Position numbers and translations under genes: made by a program. Below the pieces are notes generated by a model that was given only the letters and a program-made list of their open reading frames with translations, did no database searches and had not been told where the DNA came from. From CAIWHR01 sp963713275 (GTDB lineage: Bacteria; Pseudomonadota; Gammaproteobacteria; Burkholderiales; Casimicrobiaceae), in assembly GCA_963713275.1 (NCBI GenBank), contig CAVQLG010000012.1, positions 1-64,000 on the forward strand: a stretch of 64,000 bases of DNA, read 5' to 3'. This document shows positions 1-8,921 of this stretch, in pieces (the first letter of the stretch is position 1; each line of letters starts with the position of its first letter).

Positions 1-7
1 CCTGTCG

Positions 8-196
8 ATGAGCACCACCCGCCTGAACCAAGCCCGCGGCGATCTGGTTCGCGTCGGTCTGGTTGCCTGGCAGCGTCCGCTCTACCAGGTGCTCGCTCTC
101 GATTCGCCGCCCGGTAGCGCAGCCCGCCAGCTTGATGCCGATGAAATCGACATCAGGATCGGCCAGTTGCGCGCGGCGCTGGGGCGGACGCCATGA
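8..196 (+). CDS. small hypothetical protein upstream of istA
   Basis: A 62-residue open frame whose stop overlaps the istA start as ATGA, the usual sign of translational coupling. I do not recognise the family. It is hydrophilic with no membrane segment, and its C-terminal half is acidic then basic. It could be an accessory gene of the IS21 element, or the end of a longer gene cut by the window edge, since only 7 bases precede the ATG. The overlap is the main reason to list it. Confidence 0.4.
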   Translation: MSTTRLNQARGDLVRVGLVAWQRPLYQVLALDSPPGSAARQLDADEIDIRIGQLRAALGRTP

Positions 197-1665
197 TCGA
201 TTACGAGACCTACTGCAAGATCAAGGACTGCCATGAGCGGCAGCAATTGACGGTGGCGCAAACCGCCCGCGCCCTCGGCCTGCACGCCCAGACAGTCGCC
301 AAGTGGGTCCATCGGGCGCAGTACCGCGCCCGCCAGTCGGTGCCGCGCAACAGCCGGCTCGACCCCTTCAAGGCGCGCATCGTTCGCCTGCTGGAAACGC
401 ACCCGTACAGCGCGCAGCAAATCTTCCAGCGTCTGTGCGAGGAAGGCTTCGACGGCGGCGCCACGATCGTCAAGGCGTATGTGCGCAAGGTCCGGCCGAT
501 CCGCCGGGAAGCTTTCCTCAAGCTCGTCTTCGCTCCCGGCGAGTGTGCCCAGGTCGATTGGGGCGAATACGGATCGATCGGCGTCGGCTCGACGCGGCGG
601 CGGCTGTCCTTCTTCGTCATGGTGCTGTGTCATAGCCGGCTGATGTATGTCGAATTCACCGTCATGCAGACGATGGAGCATTTCCTCGCCGCCCACGAGC
701 ACGCCTTTACCGCCTTTGGCGGCTGTCCGGCACGCCTGATGATCGACAACCTCAAGTCGGCGGTCCTCGCTCGCATCGTTGGCGAAGCGCCGGTGTTCAA
801 CCCACGCTATCTGGATTTCTCCCGCCACTGGGGCTTCGACATCTCGGCTTGTAACGTCGCCAAAGGAAACGAGAAGGGCCGGGTGGAAAATGCCGTCGGT
901 TACATCAAAAAGAATTTCCTGAGCGGCCTCGACTTCCTCGACTTCAGCGCTGTGAATCCGGCCGCCGAGGTCTGGCTCGCGACGATCGCCAATGTCCGCA
1001 TTCACGGCGAGATGCATCAGCGGCCGGTGGATTTGTTCAAGGCAGAGCAGGCGCATCTGCGGCCGCTCAACCCGACCCCCTACGACATCGGCCGGATCAA
1101 GAGCCAGCGCGCTTCCAAACAGTTCCGCATCGCCCTCGACAGCAATCACTATTCGGTGCCGGCCGAGTTCGCGAGTCAGCGCGTGACGCTGAAGGCTTAC
1201 CCGGATCGGGTGTGCATTTACCACCAGGACAAGCTCATCGCCCGCCATGTCCGCAGCTACGACCGGCACCAGGATATCGAGGACCCCGAGCATCCGAAGG
1301 CGCTGCTCGAAGAGCGGCGCACCGCCCGGGAGCAGCGCTTGCTGATGCGCTTCCTGAGCCTGTCGCGGTACGCGCAGGCCTATGTCGAGGGAATCGAGCA
1401 GCGCCGCGTGAACCCGCGCCATCACCTGCGCAAGATCGTCGCCCTGAGCGAGATCTACGGTGTCGATGCGGTCGACCGGGCGATTCAGGACGGCATCGCT
1501 TTCGCCGCCTACAGCTGCGAGTACATCGCCAATATCCTCGAGATGCGGGGTCGGGAAGCGACCGAGCCAGGTGCGCTGCACCTCACCCGTCGCCAGGACC
1601 TTCTGGAGATCGAGATCGCGCCACCCGATCTCTCACTGTACGAGGGCCACGGCGATGAGAACTGA
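193..1665 (+). CDS. istA: IS21 family transposase IstA
   Basis: A 490-residue DDE transposase that cuts and joins IS21 ends. Residues about 18-40 form a helix-turn-helix for binding the element ends. The catalytic core follows: first Asp in VDWGEYG (D122), second in MIDNLKSA (D185), Glu in GRVENAVGY (E232). The C-terminal third is the usual IS21 DNA-binding tail. Length is normal for the family. The gene overlaps istB by 11 bases, so the pair is co-translated. No frameshift is visible and all catalytic residues are present, so it looks functional. Confidence 0.95.
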   Translation: MIDYETYCKIKDCHERQQLTVAQTARALGLHAQTVAKWVHRAQYRARQSVPRNSRLDPFKARIVRLLETHPYSAQQIFQRLCEEGFDGGATIVKAYVRKVRPIRREAFLKLVFAPGECAQVDWGEYGSIGVGSTRRRLSFFVMVLCHSRLMYVEFTVMQTMEHFLAAHEHAFTAFGGCPARLMIDNLKSAVLARIVGEAPVFNPRYLDFSRHWGFDISACNVAKGNEKGRVENAVGYIKKNFLSGLDFLDFSAVNPAAEVWLATIANVRIHGEMHQRPVDLFKAEQAHLRPLNPTPYDIGRIKSQRASKQFRIALDSNHYSVPAEFASQRVTLKAYPDRVCIYHQDKLIARHVRSYDRHQDIEDPEHPKALLEERRTAREQRLLMRFLSLSRYAQAYVEGIEQRRVNPRHHLRKIVALSEIYGVDAVDRAIQDGIAFAAYSCEYIANILEMRGREATEPGALHLTRRQDLLEIEIAPPDLSLYEGHGDEN

Positions 1666-2431
1666 ACGTCCGACGACTGCCGGCAGCGATGCCACCACCG
1701 ATGCGCTCCGCGCCCATTTGGCGAACCTCAAACTGCCGCATCTGCTCGAACACTTTGAAGCCCTGGGCCAACAGGCCGGCGCCGAAGCCTGGCCGCACGT
1801 CGAGTATCTGGCTCGACTGATCGAAGGTGAGGCGCAACAGCGCGAAGACCGCAGCATCGCGCGCCGGGTGACGCTGGCCCGCTTCCCGGTGCTCAAGACC
1901 CTTGATCAGTTCGATTGGGGCTGGCCGAAGAAAATCAACCGGCCGCAGATCCAGAACCTCTTCCGTCTGCGCTTCATCGAGGATAAGGCCAACGTGATCT
2001 TCATCGCCAACGTTGGCCTTGGCAAAAGCCATTTCAGTATCGCCCTCGGCCACACCGCCTGCCTGCGCGGCTATCCGGTGCTCTTCACCACTGCGGTGGA
2101 TATCATCAACTCGCTCTCCGCCGCCCAAGCGCATGGCAACCTCAAGCGCGAACTGCGGAAGTATCTGCAACCGCGACTGCTTGTCGTCGACGAGCTTGGC
2201 TATCTGCCGATCGACAAGCATGGTGCCGACTTGCTCTTCCAGGTCATCAGCGAGCGCTACGAGCGTGGTGCCATCGTCATTACGACGAACCGTGCCTACA
2301 AGCACTGGCCGGAGATCTTCAACAACGACAGCACGCTGACCTCAGCACTCCTCGATCGACTCCTCCATCACGCCGAAACCGTCGTCATCGAGGGCAAAAG
2401 CTTTCGCATGAAGGACCAGATCGAGGCGTGA
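1655..2431 (+). CDS. istB: IS21 family helper ATPase IstB
   Basis: A 258-residue AAA+ ATPase that helps IstA in target capture and strand transfer. I chose the ATG at 1655 because it overlaps the istA stop and begins at a normal IstB N-terminus. The Walker A region reads ANVGLGKS (residues 118-125): the first Gly of GxxxxGK[ST] is Ala, while Lys and Ser are kept. Walker B is LLVVDELG (D179, E180). The C-terminal ITTN and LLDRLLHHAE motifs are typical. The Gly-to-Ala change is in a structural position, so activity may be altered but is not excluded. Confidence 0.93.
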   Translation: MRTERPTTAGSDATTDALRAHLANLKLPHLLEHFEALGQQAGAEAWPHVEYLARLIEGEAQQREDRSIARRVTLARFPVLKTLDQFDWGWPKKINRPQIQNLFRLRFIEDKANVIFIANVGLGKSHFSIALGHTACLRGYPVLFTTAVDIINSLSAAQAHGNLKRELRKYLQPRLLVVDELGYLPIDKHGADLLFQVISERYERGAIVITTNRAYKHWPEIFNNDSTLTSALLDRLLHHAETVVIEGKSFRMKDQIEA

Positions 2432-2495
2432 TTCATGCCGCTTGCGGTCGATCTTCACGTACGAATTTGAAACCGACCGTTTCTGACGAAATTCA

Positions 2496-3302
2496 TAGCG
2501 CCGCGCACAAGCCGCGGCGTCGTGCTGAATCTACGCCGTAAGCGGCCTGATGAAGCGGTCCTTCGCCTGCGACATGCCGAGCCCGGAATGTTCGAACTGG
2601 TCGCTGCCAAATTGACGCGCTTTGCGGATGACTTTGCCGGGCAGATACGGTTGCTCCGCCCACGGTTGCCTGAAGCGCTTAGCGATCGCGCCCAAGACAA
2701 TTGGGAACCACTGCTTGCCATCGCCCAGTGTGCCGGACCGGCTTGGCTGCAACGAGCCACTGCGGCAGCGCTAGTGCTATCCACTGCCAGTGAAGCGGTA
2801 TCGAGCACCGGCAATGAGTTACTCGCCGACATCCAGGAGATTTTTGAGATCCGAAATAAAAGCAAGATCAGTACCGCGGACCTGATAGCTGCGCTGATCA
2901 GTGATGGCGAAAAGCCTTGGGCGACATACAACGGCGGAAAGTCGCTGTCGCCGCGACAGCTCTCCAAGGCAACTTGCCGCGTACGGGATCAAATCCAAAA
3001 CGGTTCGCCTCGGTGCACACAACACGCCAAAAGGCTACGAGGTCGCGCAATTCGACGACGCCTTTACCCGCTACCTCCAGGCTGGTCCGGACCTGCCGCA
3101 ACGCCGCAACGGCACGCCAGACTCGATCTCCGACATCGACTTGGATGTTGCGGATCGCCCGGACTCGGGGAGCAACACGACGCCACCGTTGCGTCCGAAT
3201 CCTGATGCGGCACCCCGCTTCGATGAAACGTTGCCTCCACAGGCTGCAGGTGAAGCCCGCGGGGATGGTGGGCCAGACGAGGAGCCGGACGTGAATTTCT
3301 AG
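2496..3302 (+). pseudogene. DUF3631-type protein, 5'-truncated and frameshifted
   Basis: The 3' part of a DUF3631-type gene, a family common on phages, plasmids and islands next to primase/helicase modules. Recognisable motifs are LRRKRPDEAV, RAQDNWEPLLAIA, ELLADIQEIF, ISDGEKPWATYN, SPRQL, then AAYGIKSKTVRLG and GYEVAQFDDAFTRYL. The first part is in one frame to about 2967; the rest is in the next frame. One extra G at 2968-2969 explains the shift, since removing it gives SPRQLSKQLAAYGIKSK. The N-terminal two-thirds is missing, presumably lost at the IS21 junction. Truncation makes it a pseudogene whether or not the frameshift is real. Confidence 0.75.
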
Positions 3303-3394
3303 CGTCGTGCTGCGGGCCTGCCGCATCGGTCCGCCTTCCATCGGCAAGTGCACGCAGTCCGTGCATGCGCCTGGCCCTATCAACTCCAGCCGGA

Positions 3395-3431
3395 AGAGGC
3401 AACCGCAGCCTGCCGTCGCACGGTTGCCTCT
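3395..3431. terminator. 11-bp perfect hairpin before the integrase
   Basis: AGAGGCAACCG (3395-3405) and CGGTTGCCTCT (3421-3431) are exact reverse complements around a 15-nt loop. It lies between the end of the DUF3631 remnant and the integrase start. No T-run follows, so it may be a weak terminator or a regulatory or recombination site. Confidence 0.45.
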
Positions 3432-3465
3432 CCGACATCATTCCGACGCCGCTAGGAAAGCCGCC

Positions 3466-4651
3466 ATGCCCATCATCCAACTCTCGCAGCAAACCATCAT
3501 GCATGAACTGCACTGCCCCGAAGGAAAGTCTCGCATCGAACTTTGCGACAAGGACCTCCCCGGGCTGTACATCGAGGTGCGCGGCCAGCAATCCGGGCCA
3601 GGGAACCTACTATCTCCGCTATAAGGACCCGACCGGGAAGACCTGCCACCAGAAGATCGGCCGTACCTGCGACATCGATCTGGCTGACGCTCGCAAGAAG
3701 GCCAAGCAGTTGAAGGCCGAGATCGCTCTTGGTGCCAACCCTAGGGGTGAGCTGCAAGCGCAACGCGAAGTGCCCACCCTCGATGCTTTCTTCACCGACC
3801 AGTACACGCCCTTCGCGAGCGCCAGGAAGCGTTCGTTCAAGCGCGACGAGGAGCTATACCGCCTGCGGATCAAGGACAAGTTCGGCAGCCACCGGCTCAA
3901 TCAGATCACCCGCAATCAGATCCAAGCATTCCATACCGAGCTGCTGCAGTCAGGTCTCGCACCTGCGACCTGCGACCATCACCTGAAGCTGCTGAAGCGG
4001 GTCTTCAATCTGGCCGCGGATTGGGGCGTATTCACCGGCGTCAACCCCGTCTCGCGTGTGCCGCTGTTTCGAGCCGACAACAAGGTCGAGCACTACCTGG
4101 ACGAGGCCCAGCTGGAGCGACTGCTGCAGGTACTCCAGACAGACGAGAATCGCGCGGTGTGCCAGATCGCGCTGTTCCTACTGTCGACCGGGGCCCGTCT
4201 GAACGAGGCGCTCTCGGCGACATGGGCCCAGATCGATCGGGAGAACCAGGTATGGCGCATTCTGGCCATCAACAGCAAGTCGAAGCGGATGCGTTCCGTG
4301 CCGTTGAACCACAGCGCGCTGGAGGTCTTGGCGCAGTTGGATACGGAGGGCAAGTTCGAACACGTGTTCATCAACAAGGAGACGAAGAAGCCGTACACGA
4401 CCATTGCCAAGGTGTGGCTGCGGCTGCGCGCAAAAGCCGGGCTACCTCAATTGCGGCTGCACGACCTACGCCACAGCTACGCCTCCATGCTGGTCAATGC
4501 CGGACGAACGCTCTACGAGGTCCAGCAGATTCTCGGCCACTCGGATACAAAGGTGACCGAGCGTTATGCACACCTGTCGACCAAGACCCTTCAGGACGCA
4601 GCCAACAGCGCCTCCGTGATCATCAAGGGGGCCATGCCGGGTCCGGCGTAG
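3466..4651 (+). pseudogene. tyrosine recombinase/integrase with one frameshift near the N-terminus
   Basis: A phage- or island-type site-specific tyrosine recombinase. The likely ATG is 3466, and residues to about 3583 read in one frame (LCDKDLPGLYIEVR); the rest continues in the next frame from NPGQGTYYLRYKD. One extra G within 3581-3585 joins them. Downstream are an arm/SAM-like domain (TRNQIQAFHTELLQ) and the catalytic domain with Arg in STGARLNEAL, HxxR in LHDLRHSY, His in ILGHSD and Tyr in ERYAHLS, all present. It probably drove integration of the neighbouring island. Whether it is dead depends on whether the extra base is real. Confidence 0.85.
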
Positions 4652-4670
4652 GGAGCGGAGCCGGAGGCGG

Positions 4671-4788
4671 TCCCCGGGGCGGGCGCAGGATGGCCCACGC
4701 GGGGCCCAGGTTGGGCGCAGGCGGGGCGGTTGGGGGGCAGCCATGGCCTCCCCCTTACCGTGCCCGGCGGGGTGCCCCTGGGGGCCAG
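4671..4788. repeat. imperfect direct repeat, copy A
   Basis: A GC-rich ~118-bp segment repeated in the same orientation at 6511-6630. The copies share a 45-bp identical core (4732-4776 and 6575-6619) and are roughly 87-90% alike by eye elsewhere, with small gaps. Copy A begins 20 bp after the integrase stop. Together they bracket the DUF2971 and XRE genes. Dispersed intergenic repeat or past recombination site are both possible. Confidence 0.8.
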
Positions 4789-4872
4789 GGCGTCCCCACC
4801 ACCCCTTCTCCGGTGAATGCCACAATCATTACTCGCGCGACCGCCCGGCGAAAGCGGACCGGACATTACCGC

Positions 4873-5718
4873 TCACAACTTCACAACGTCTACCCCGTAA
4901 TCATTGTGCTTTCGGCGTGCCTGGAAACAATCGATCTTTCGATGCGTCTCGTTTAGCAACTGTTCGATTTCCCACCGATCTTCAGGGGGCATGTTGCAGC
5001 CCATTATGATCCCCGTCACCAATTGCGCGCCGGCCTGCACATACCCAAGCTTGTCGCATTGACTAAAGTCCGCATTGTCTTTGGGTTGGCCGCATGCGAT
5101 CGCGCGATACTCGTGCTCATACTTCCAGTATTTGGCCTTATGGAGAAAGGAGATCGGCACAAAATCCTTCTCGTTGAGCGGTTCGGGCACGGCAGGATAG
5201 TGATCACGATATTCAACTCTTCTGGCTTTGCCAATCAGTGGGTTCTTGGCGCTGAAGACCAGACAGACGCCGCGATGCGCGTTTGCGTAGTGGCTCCACA
5301 TCAACGGAACATCGGGTAGCGCGGAGAGGCAAAGCAGGCGGTAGCGACTACGCAATTGCTCCTGCATATCGTCTGAAACCTTTGCAGCCGCAGCCTCGAA
5401 CTTCGATGGGTCAAGGGCAATCTCGATGACCTTAGCGTTAACAGCCGATTGCTGGTCTGCATCTACGCCATCCGGTCGCTGAGAATCAAGAGACATCGAG
5501 AGCATGACGATTGCAGCCCTTGCTGTAACGTCTTCCAAAGGCGCATCGAACAGAGGCCTACACTCCCAAGGATCGTTAAACCGGCGCGGGCTGGAGAATC
5601 GAATCTCCCCGGTTCGCAGCAAGAGGCGCAATTCCTCGATGCGGTAGTGCAAGTACCGATATGCCTGCTCTGACGGGAGGTCAGCTGCACGGTCAGGAAA
5701 GACGTCCTTAGTGTCCAT
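4873..5718 (-). CDS. DUF2971 domain protein
   Basis: A 281-residue soluble protein of the DUF2971 family. Telling segments are LHYRIEELRLLLRTGEIRFS near the N-terminus, SSPRRFNDPWE, the family hallmark MWSHYANAHRGVCLVF in the middle, and FLHKAKYWKYEHEYRA. Function is not established; members are frequent in genomic islands. No signal peptide or membrane segment. GC is lower than the backbone, consistent with transfer. It lies 178 bp downstream of the XRE gene on the same strand, and both are bracketed by the 118-bp repeats, so they may have moved together. Confidence 0.85.
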   Translation of the reverse strand: MDTKDVFPDRAADLPSEQAYRYLHYRIEELRLLLRTGEIRFSSPRRFNDPWECRPLFDAPLEDVTARAAIVMLSMSLDSQRPDGVDADQQSAVNAKVIEIALDPSKFEAAAAKVSDDMQEQLRSRYRLLCLSALPDVPLMWSHYANAHRGVCLVFSAKNPLIGKARRVEYRDHYPAVPEPLNEKDFVPISFLHKAKYWKYEHEYRAIACGQPKDNADFSQCDKLGYVQAGAQLVTGIIMGCNMPPEDRWEIEQLLNETHRKIDCFQARRKHNDYGVDVVKL

Positions 5719-5896
5719 CTGCTGAAGGATAGCAACTCCAGCCCTGCCACGCGCAGGCAGATTAGCGTGTCAATGGCTGCGTTGCCCGAGGTGAGAGCGA
5801 AACGAGTGGTCGGGCCTCGCCGTAAAAGCGTTCTTGCTCTATGTGCATGTGACCGCGTACGCCGGTCGGGGGAAACTGCGACCTCGGGGCAGGCCG

Positions 5897-6361
5897 CTAT
5901 GCCTTACGCGGGGGCTTGCCGTTCACAGTGGCCAATTGCTTCAATCGCTCGCCGGCTTCCCGCTTCCCGATTCCGCGTAGTGCCGCCAGTCTGCCCAGCT
6001 GTTCGCTACGCGGGCGCGCCACCTCGTGCTCCCAGTTGTAGATCGTCTGGGCACTGACACCGAGCAACCTCCCGAAGTCGATCGCAGACAGCCCCAGTCG
6101 GCTGCGCTGTGACTGCAGTCTCTTTGCCGAAAATCGTATCGGTTTTGCGGTTGCCTCGAGCGATACCTCCGGACGGTAACTGGCGCTCTTTCGCAAGAGC
6201 AGTGTGACCTGGCGTTCAAGGCTGGCAACTTGCCGCTTCAACGCCGCAATCGCACGGCGATGCTGGGCGGCGGCTTTCTTCGCCGGGTCTACCTGGCTGC
6301 GGACTTCCTTCCGCGCAAGCCGTGCGATCTCTTCCCGGAGAACAGTTCCAATGTTCGACAT
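5897..6361 (-). CDS. XRE-type helix-turn-helix regulator
   Basis: A 154-residue DNA-binding protein. I chose the internal ATG at 6361 (MSNIGTVLREEIARL) rather than an upstream Met at 6439, because known relatives start here and the upstream 26 residues are unlike coding sequence. A basic, coiled-coil-like N-terminal half (repeated heptads around IAALKRQVASLERQ) is followed by an XRE domain containing LSAIDFGRLLGVSAQTIYNW. It is probably a transcriptional regulator of the small DUF2971 unit or of the island. No partner toxin is evident. Confidence 0.8.
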   Translation of the reverse strand: MSNIGTVLREEIARLARKEVRSQVDPAKKAAAQHRRAIAALKRQVASLERQVTLLLRKSASYRPEVSLEATAKPIRFSAKRLQSQRSRLGLSAIDFGRLLGVSAQTIYNWEHEVARPRSEQLGRLAALRGIGKREAGERLKQLATVNGKPPRKA

Positions 6362-6510
6362 TCGTATCCTCGCTTTTGTGCAGTCCCGCACTGTAGCAAA
6401 GCGCGCTTGGAATAGCCGTCCTAATTGACGATGAGCCAATCAGCCAGCACGGCTTCGCAGGCGATCAGGCGGGCCGAGCCGGTGGCTGGGTAGGGGTACG
6501 GTGGCGGGAG

Positions 6511-6630
6511 TCCCCGGGGCGGGTGCAGGCTGGCTCACCGCCGGTGCCCCAGGTTGGGCGTAGGTGGGGCAGTCGGGGGGCAGCCATGGCCTCCCCCTTA
6601 CCGTGCCCGGCGGGGTGCCTCTGGGGCCAG
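6511..6630. repeat. imperfect direct repeat, copy B
   Basis: Second copy of the repeat at 4671-4788, same orientation. It fills part of the gene-free stretch 6440-6820, between the XRE gene and the membrane-protein run. The rest of that stretch holds no gene; its last ~15 bases carry an AGGAG ribosome-binding site for the next gene. Confidence 0.8.
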
Positions 6631-6820
6631 TTCTCGGAGGCCCTGCTGCTGGGGCCCCGGGGGCGTCGGAAAAGCCCCTCTCTTCCCAGCATTGCCGACG
6701 CTGATGCCGAGTTAGGTTTTCCCACTGGAGGTTCGGTGTGGGCGTCGGCGCTTCCCGTGAGCCGCTGACGGGATCTAATCAATCAGCCGCCCTTCAACAA
6801 GTGATAGGAGATCTCCCACT

Positions 6821-7115
6821 ATGGATTGGGGAGCCGAATACGTTGGCGTGTTTCTCCTGGCTGTCGGTGGATTGCTTGCCTATTGGAAGCGGAAGCGCAA
6901 GTTCGACCGTACCGACCAATGCGGGATCGAGCGTTTCCCGAGCTACGGGAAGAAGGCTGCGGGTCAGAGCCACGGAGGGCCTCCTCGGCTTCGCGTCTCT
7001 GGTGCTCCTGACCGCCGGGGTATTGATCGTAGGGCTCCGCTTTGAGGATTCCTGGGGATGGGTGGTGGCCTTGCCTGTCTATCTGCTTGCTCTATACGCA
7101 CTGATCGGATGGTGA
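6821..7115 (+). pseudogene. small two-helix membrane protein, frameshifted
   Basis: The start ATG at 6821 follows an AGGAG at about 10 bases. The N-terminus gives one membrane helix (YVGVFLLAVGGLLAYW) and a basic loop ending near FPSYGKK; the second helix pair (LLGFASLVLLTAGVLIVGL, then VVALPVYLLALYALIGW) is in the next frame and ends at 7115. A single extra base near 6950-6960 explains it. Repaired length would be about 97 residues. I do not recognise a named family. It is the first of three overlapping genes, all predicted membrane proteins. Frameshift may be an error. Confidence 0.55.
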
Positions 7116-7997
7116 GCATGGTTGGAGCCCGAAAGAAGCTGGTAGCACTCCTCGCTTGGCTACAGTTGGTCGTGAGCCTTGCATTCGCCGCTGCACTTCT
7201 CTGGGGGTACGCAACCTACCACCCGTCGTTAGGCCAGTTTGTTCGCTCGGTTGCGGCATCGATCAGGAGTGTAGCGAATGTCGTGGCCCGGTCAGCGGAG
7301 ATCCTGGAGGAACGGGGAGATATCCTCGACCAGTCCGCGCAACTGCTGGCCGAGACGCGAACACTCATCAATCAGCTTCTCGCAGTCGCTGAGAACCAAT
7401 CAAAGCTCGCCCCACAACATGCTGCAGGATTGCAGTCCGTGGCGTCCGTTACCGGGAGACTGGGCGGATTGCTTCAGACCGTTGGCAACCTAACGGCCAG
7501 CATTTCAGTTCCTTCCGGGGTTCGCTTTGAAGCCGTGGCCCGTTATCACCATGTCCAAGCCCCTGGGGCAACCGGCAGAAGAGGCGCGAGCGGTTGCTCA
7601 GGACATGAAGACTGTCAGCGAAAGCATGGCCAGCATAGCGACGACTGTCGGCCGCGATGGCCATAATCTGGCGACGGGGATCATTGCCACCGGCGATCAA
7701 GCGCTAAAGTTGATTGGCGAGGCCGAGAAGACCCTCGACCGGATCAACGCGCAGGACTTGCCGAAGGCCATCGCCGAGATGAAATCCACCGCCCAAGAGC
7801 TGACCAGAGTCAGTGCGCGGGTCGACATGGTGAGCAAGGGTGGAGTTGTTCTGTTAGGCGCCGGAGTGATCCTCGCCGTTTGGTGCTTCCTAAATGGTCT
7901 GGCAATGCTTATGTTGGTCAGTGCAAACACGCCTGCTCCGGCAGCAGGATCGCTGGGGGAACAGGTGGCGGCAGTGCCTATGGGAGACGACCAATGA
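7109..7997 (+). pseudogene. membrane-anchored coiled-coil protein, frameshifted
   Basis: Begins at 7109 (or 7118) overlapping the previous stop. One N-terminal membrane helix (LVALLAWLQLVVSLAFAAAL) precedes a long helical region with repeated Ser/Ala/Val heptads, like the periplasmic part of a chemoreceptor or a tether. The frame changes near 7530-7545; the continuation (KPLGQPAEEARAVAQDM to the end) has more coiled coil and a C-terminal membrane helix (GGVVLLGAGVILAVWCFL). One extra base accounts for the shift. Repaired length is about 295 residues. Stop overlaps the next start as ATGA. No family recognised. Confidence 0.55.
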
Positions 7998-8845
7998 GTC
8001 GCACACGTCAAGTTGTCCTGTCCATCTGCATCGCAGCGATAACCGTCTGTGCCTGGCTAATGCCCCTGGACACGCCGGCGGAGCAGCAAGTCGATGCGGG
8101 AATGAAGAGGGCGCTCACAAGCTTCGCGACCGCGAGAGCGCTCAATGCTGTCATTTCCGTGGTCGAAGGAACCGAGTTTGCGGCGCAACCGGCAGGTATC
8201 GGAATCAAGTTCTCGGTAGGTCAGGTCCTGCGACCGATAAATGACGTCGTCGAGAAGTTTGCACACCTGATGTTAGTCGCGAGCATCGCGTTTGGTATCG
8301 AGAAGATCCTGATCAACATTGGCGCGCATTGGGTGATGTCGCTCGCATTGTCAGCGGTCGCCGTCGCTTGGGGCTACCTACATCTCCATTGCTCGCCACC
8401 ACCGAAGTGGGTGACAAACGCCCTCATCGTGCTGCTGATGGCGCGCTTCGCCGTGCCTGTCGCGATCCTAGGCAGCGACCTGCTGTTTCAACACTTCATG
8501 GCAGCCGACTACGCGTCCAGCCAAAGCGTGATCAACGACACAACCGAGCAGTTGACCACACTGGTCCCGGCAGCAACACAGGCAGCGGACGATCGCTCTC
8601 TCTGGGATAAGCTGAAGCAGTGGGGTACGCCGAACTTAGACATCAAAGCACGCCTCGCAAAACTGGGGCAGAGTGCTGAACATGCTACCGAGAGGATGGT
8701 CAAGTTAATGGTGATCTTCGTGCTCCAGACGTTGCTGCTTCCCGTGTTCCTGCTCTGGGTACTATGGACCGTAGCGAAGGGGGCCTTTGAGGTGCGGGCA
8801 CGGCCAGCCGGAAGCATGAGTGAGCCAGCGCAGGCCTCCTCCTAA
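7994..8845 (+). CDS. polytopic membrane protein of unknown function
   Basis: A 283-residue protein with an N-terminal signal-anchor (VVLSICIAAITVCAWLMPL), a helical stretch, membrane segments at roughly residues 92-110, 112-128 and 134-155, a long soluble loop (residues about 160-235), and a C-terminal helix (VIFVLQTLLLPVFLLWVLW). The start overlaps the upstream stop by ATGA, tying the three genes into one transcription unit. I do not recognise the family. GC content is well below that of the chromosomal backbone, which suggests acquisition. Position beside a restriction-system remnant makes a defence role conceivable, but nothing in the protein shows it. Confidence 0.75.
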   Translation: MSRTRQVVLSICIAAITVCAWLMPLDTPAEQQVDAGMKRALTSFATARALNAVISVVEGTEFAAQPAGIGIKFSVGQVLRPINDVVEKFAHLMLVASIAFGIEKILINIGAHWVMSLALSAVAVAWGYLHLHCSPPPKWVTNALIVLLMARFAVPVAILGSDLLFQHFMAADYASSQSVINDTTEQLTTLVPAATQAADDRSLWDKLKQWGTPNLDIKARLAKLGQSAEHATERMVKLMVIFVLQTLLLPVFLLWVLWTVAKGAFEVRARPAGSMSEPAQASS

Positions 8846-8921
8846 ATGCAGAAGTACGGCCGCAAACTCATCGGGAGCCCTCTAAGGATTCGGTGGCTCG
8901 AAGAAACGGCCTCGTATCTCG

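Larger units (their letters stand above)
1..2495 (+). mobile_element. IS21-family insertion sequence, left end outside window
   Basis: The istA and istB genes define an IS21-type element. The right boundary is inferred: about 65 bp after istB the sequence changes to a DUF3631-type coding remnant, and a terminal CA dinucleotide, as IS21 ends usually show, lies at 2494-2495. The left end is not in the window, so neither inverted repeats nor a target duplication can be checked. A second, different IS21-type remnant lies at 15690-16348. Confidence 0.8.

Noticed and set aside
3365..3585. The longer N-terminus for the integrase in the main frame
   Set aside because: The residues do not look like an integrase, whereas the frame starting at ATG 3466 supplies the expected N-terminal strand.
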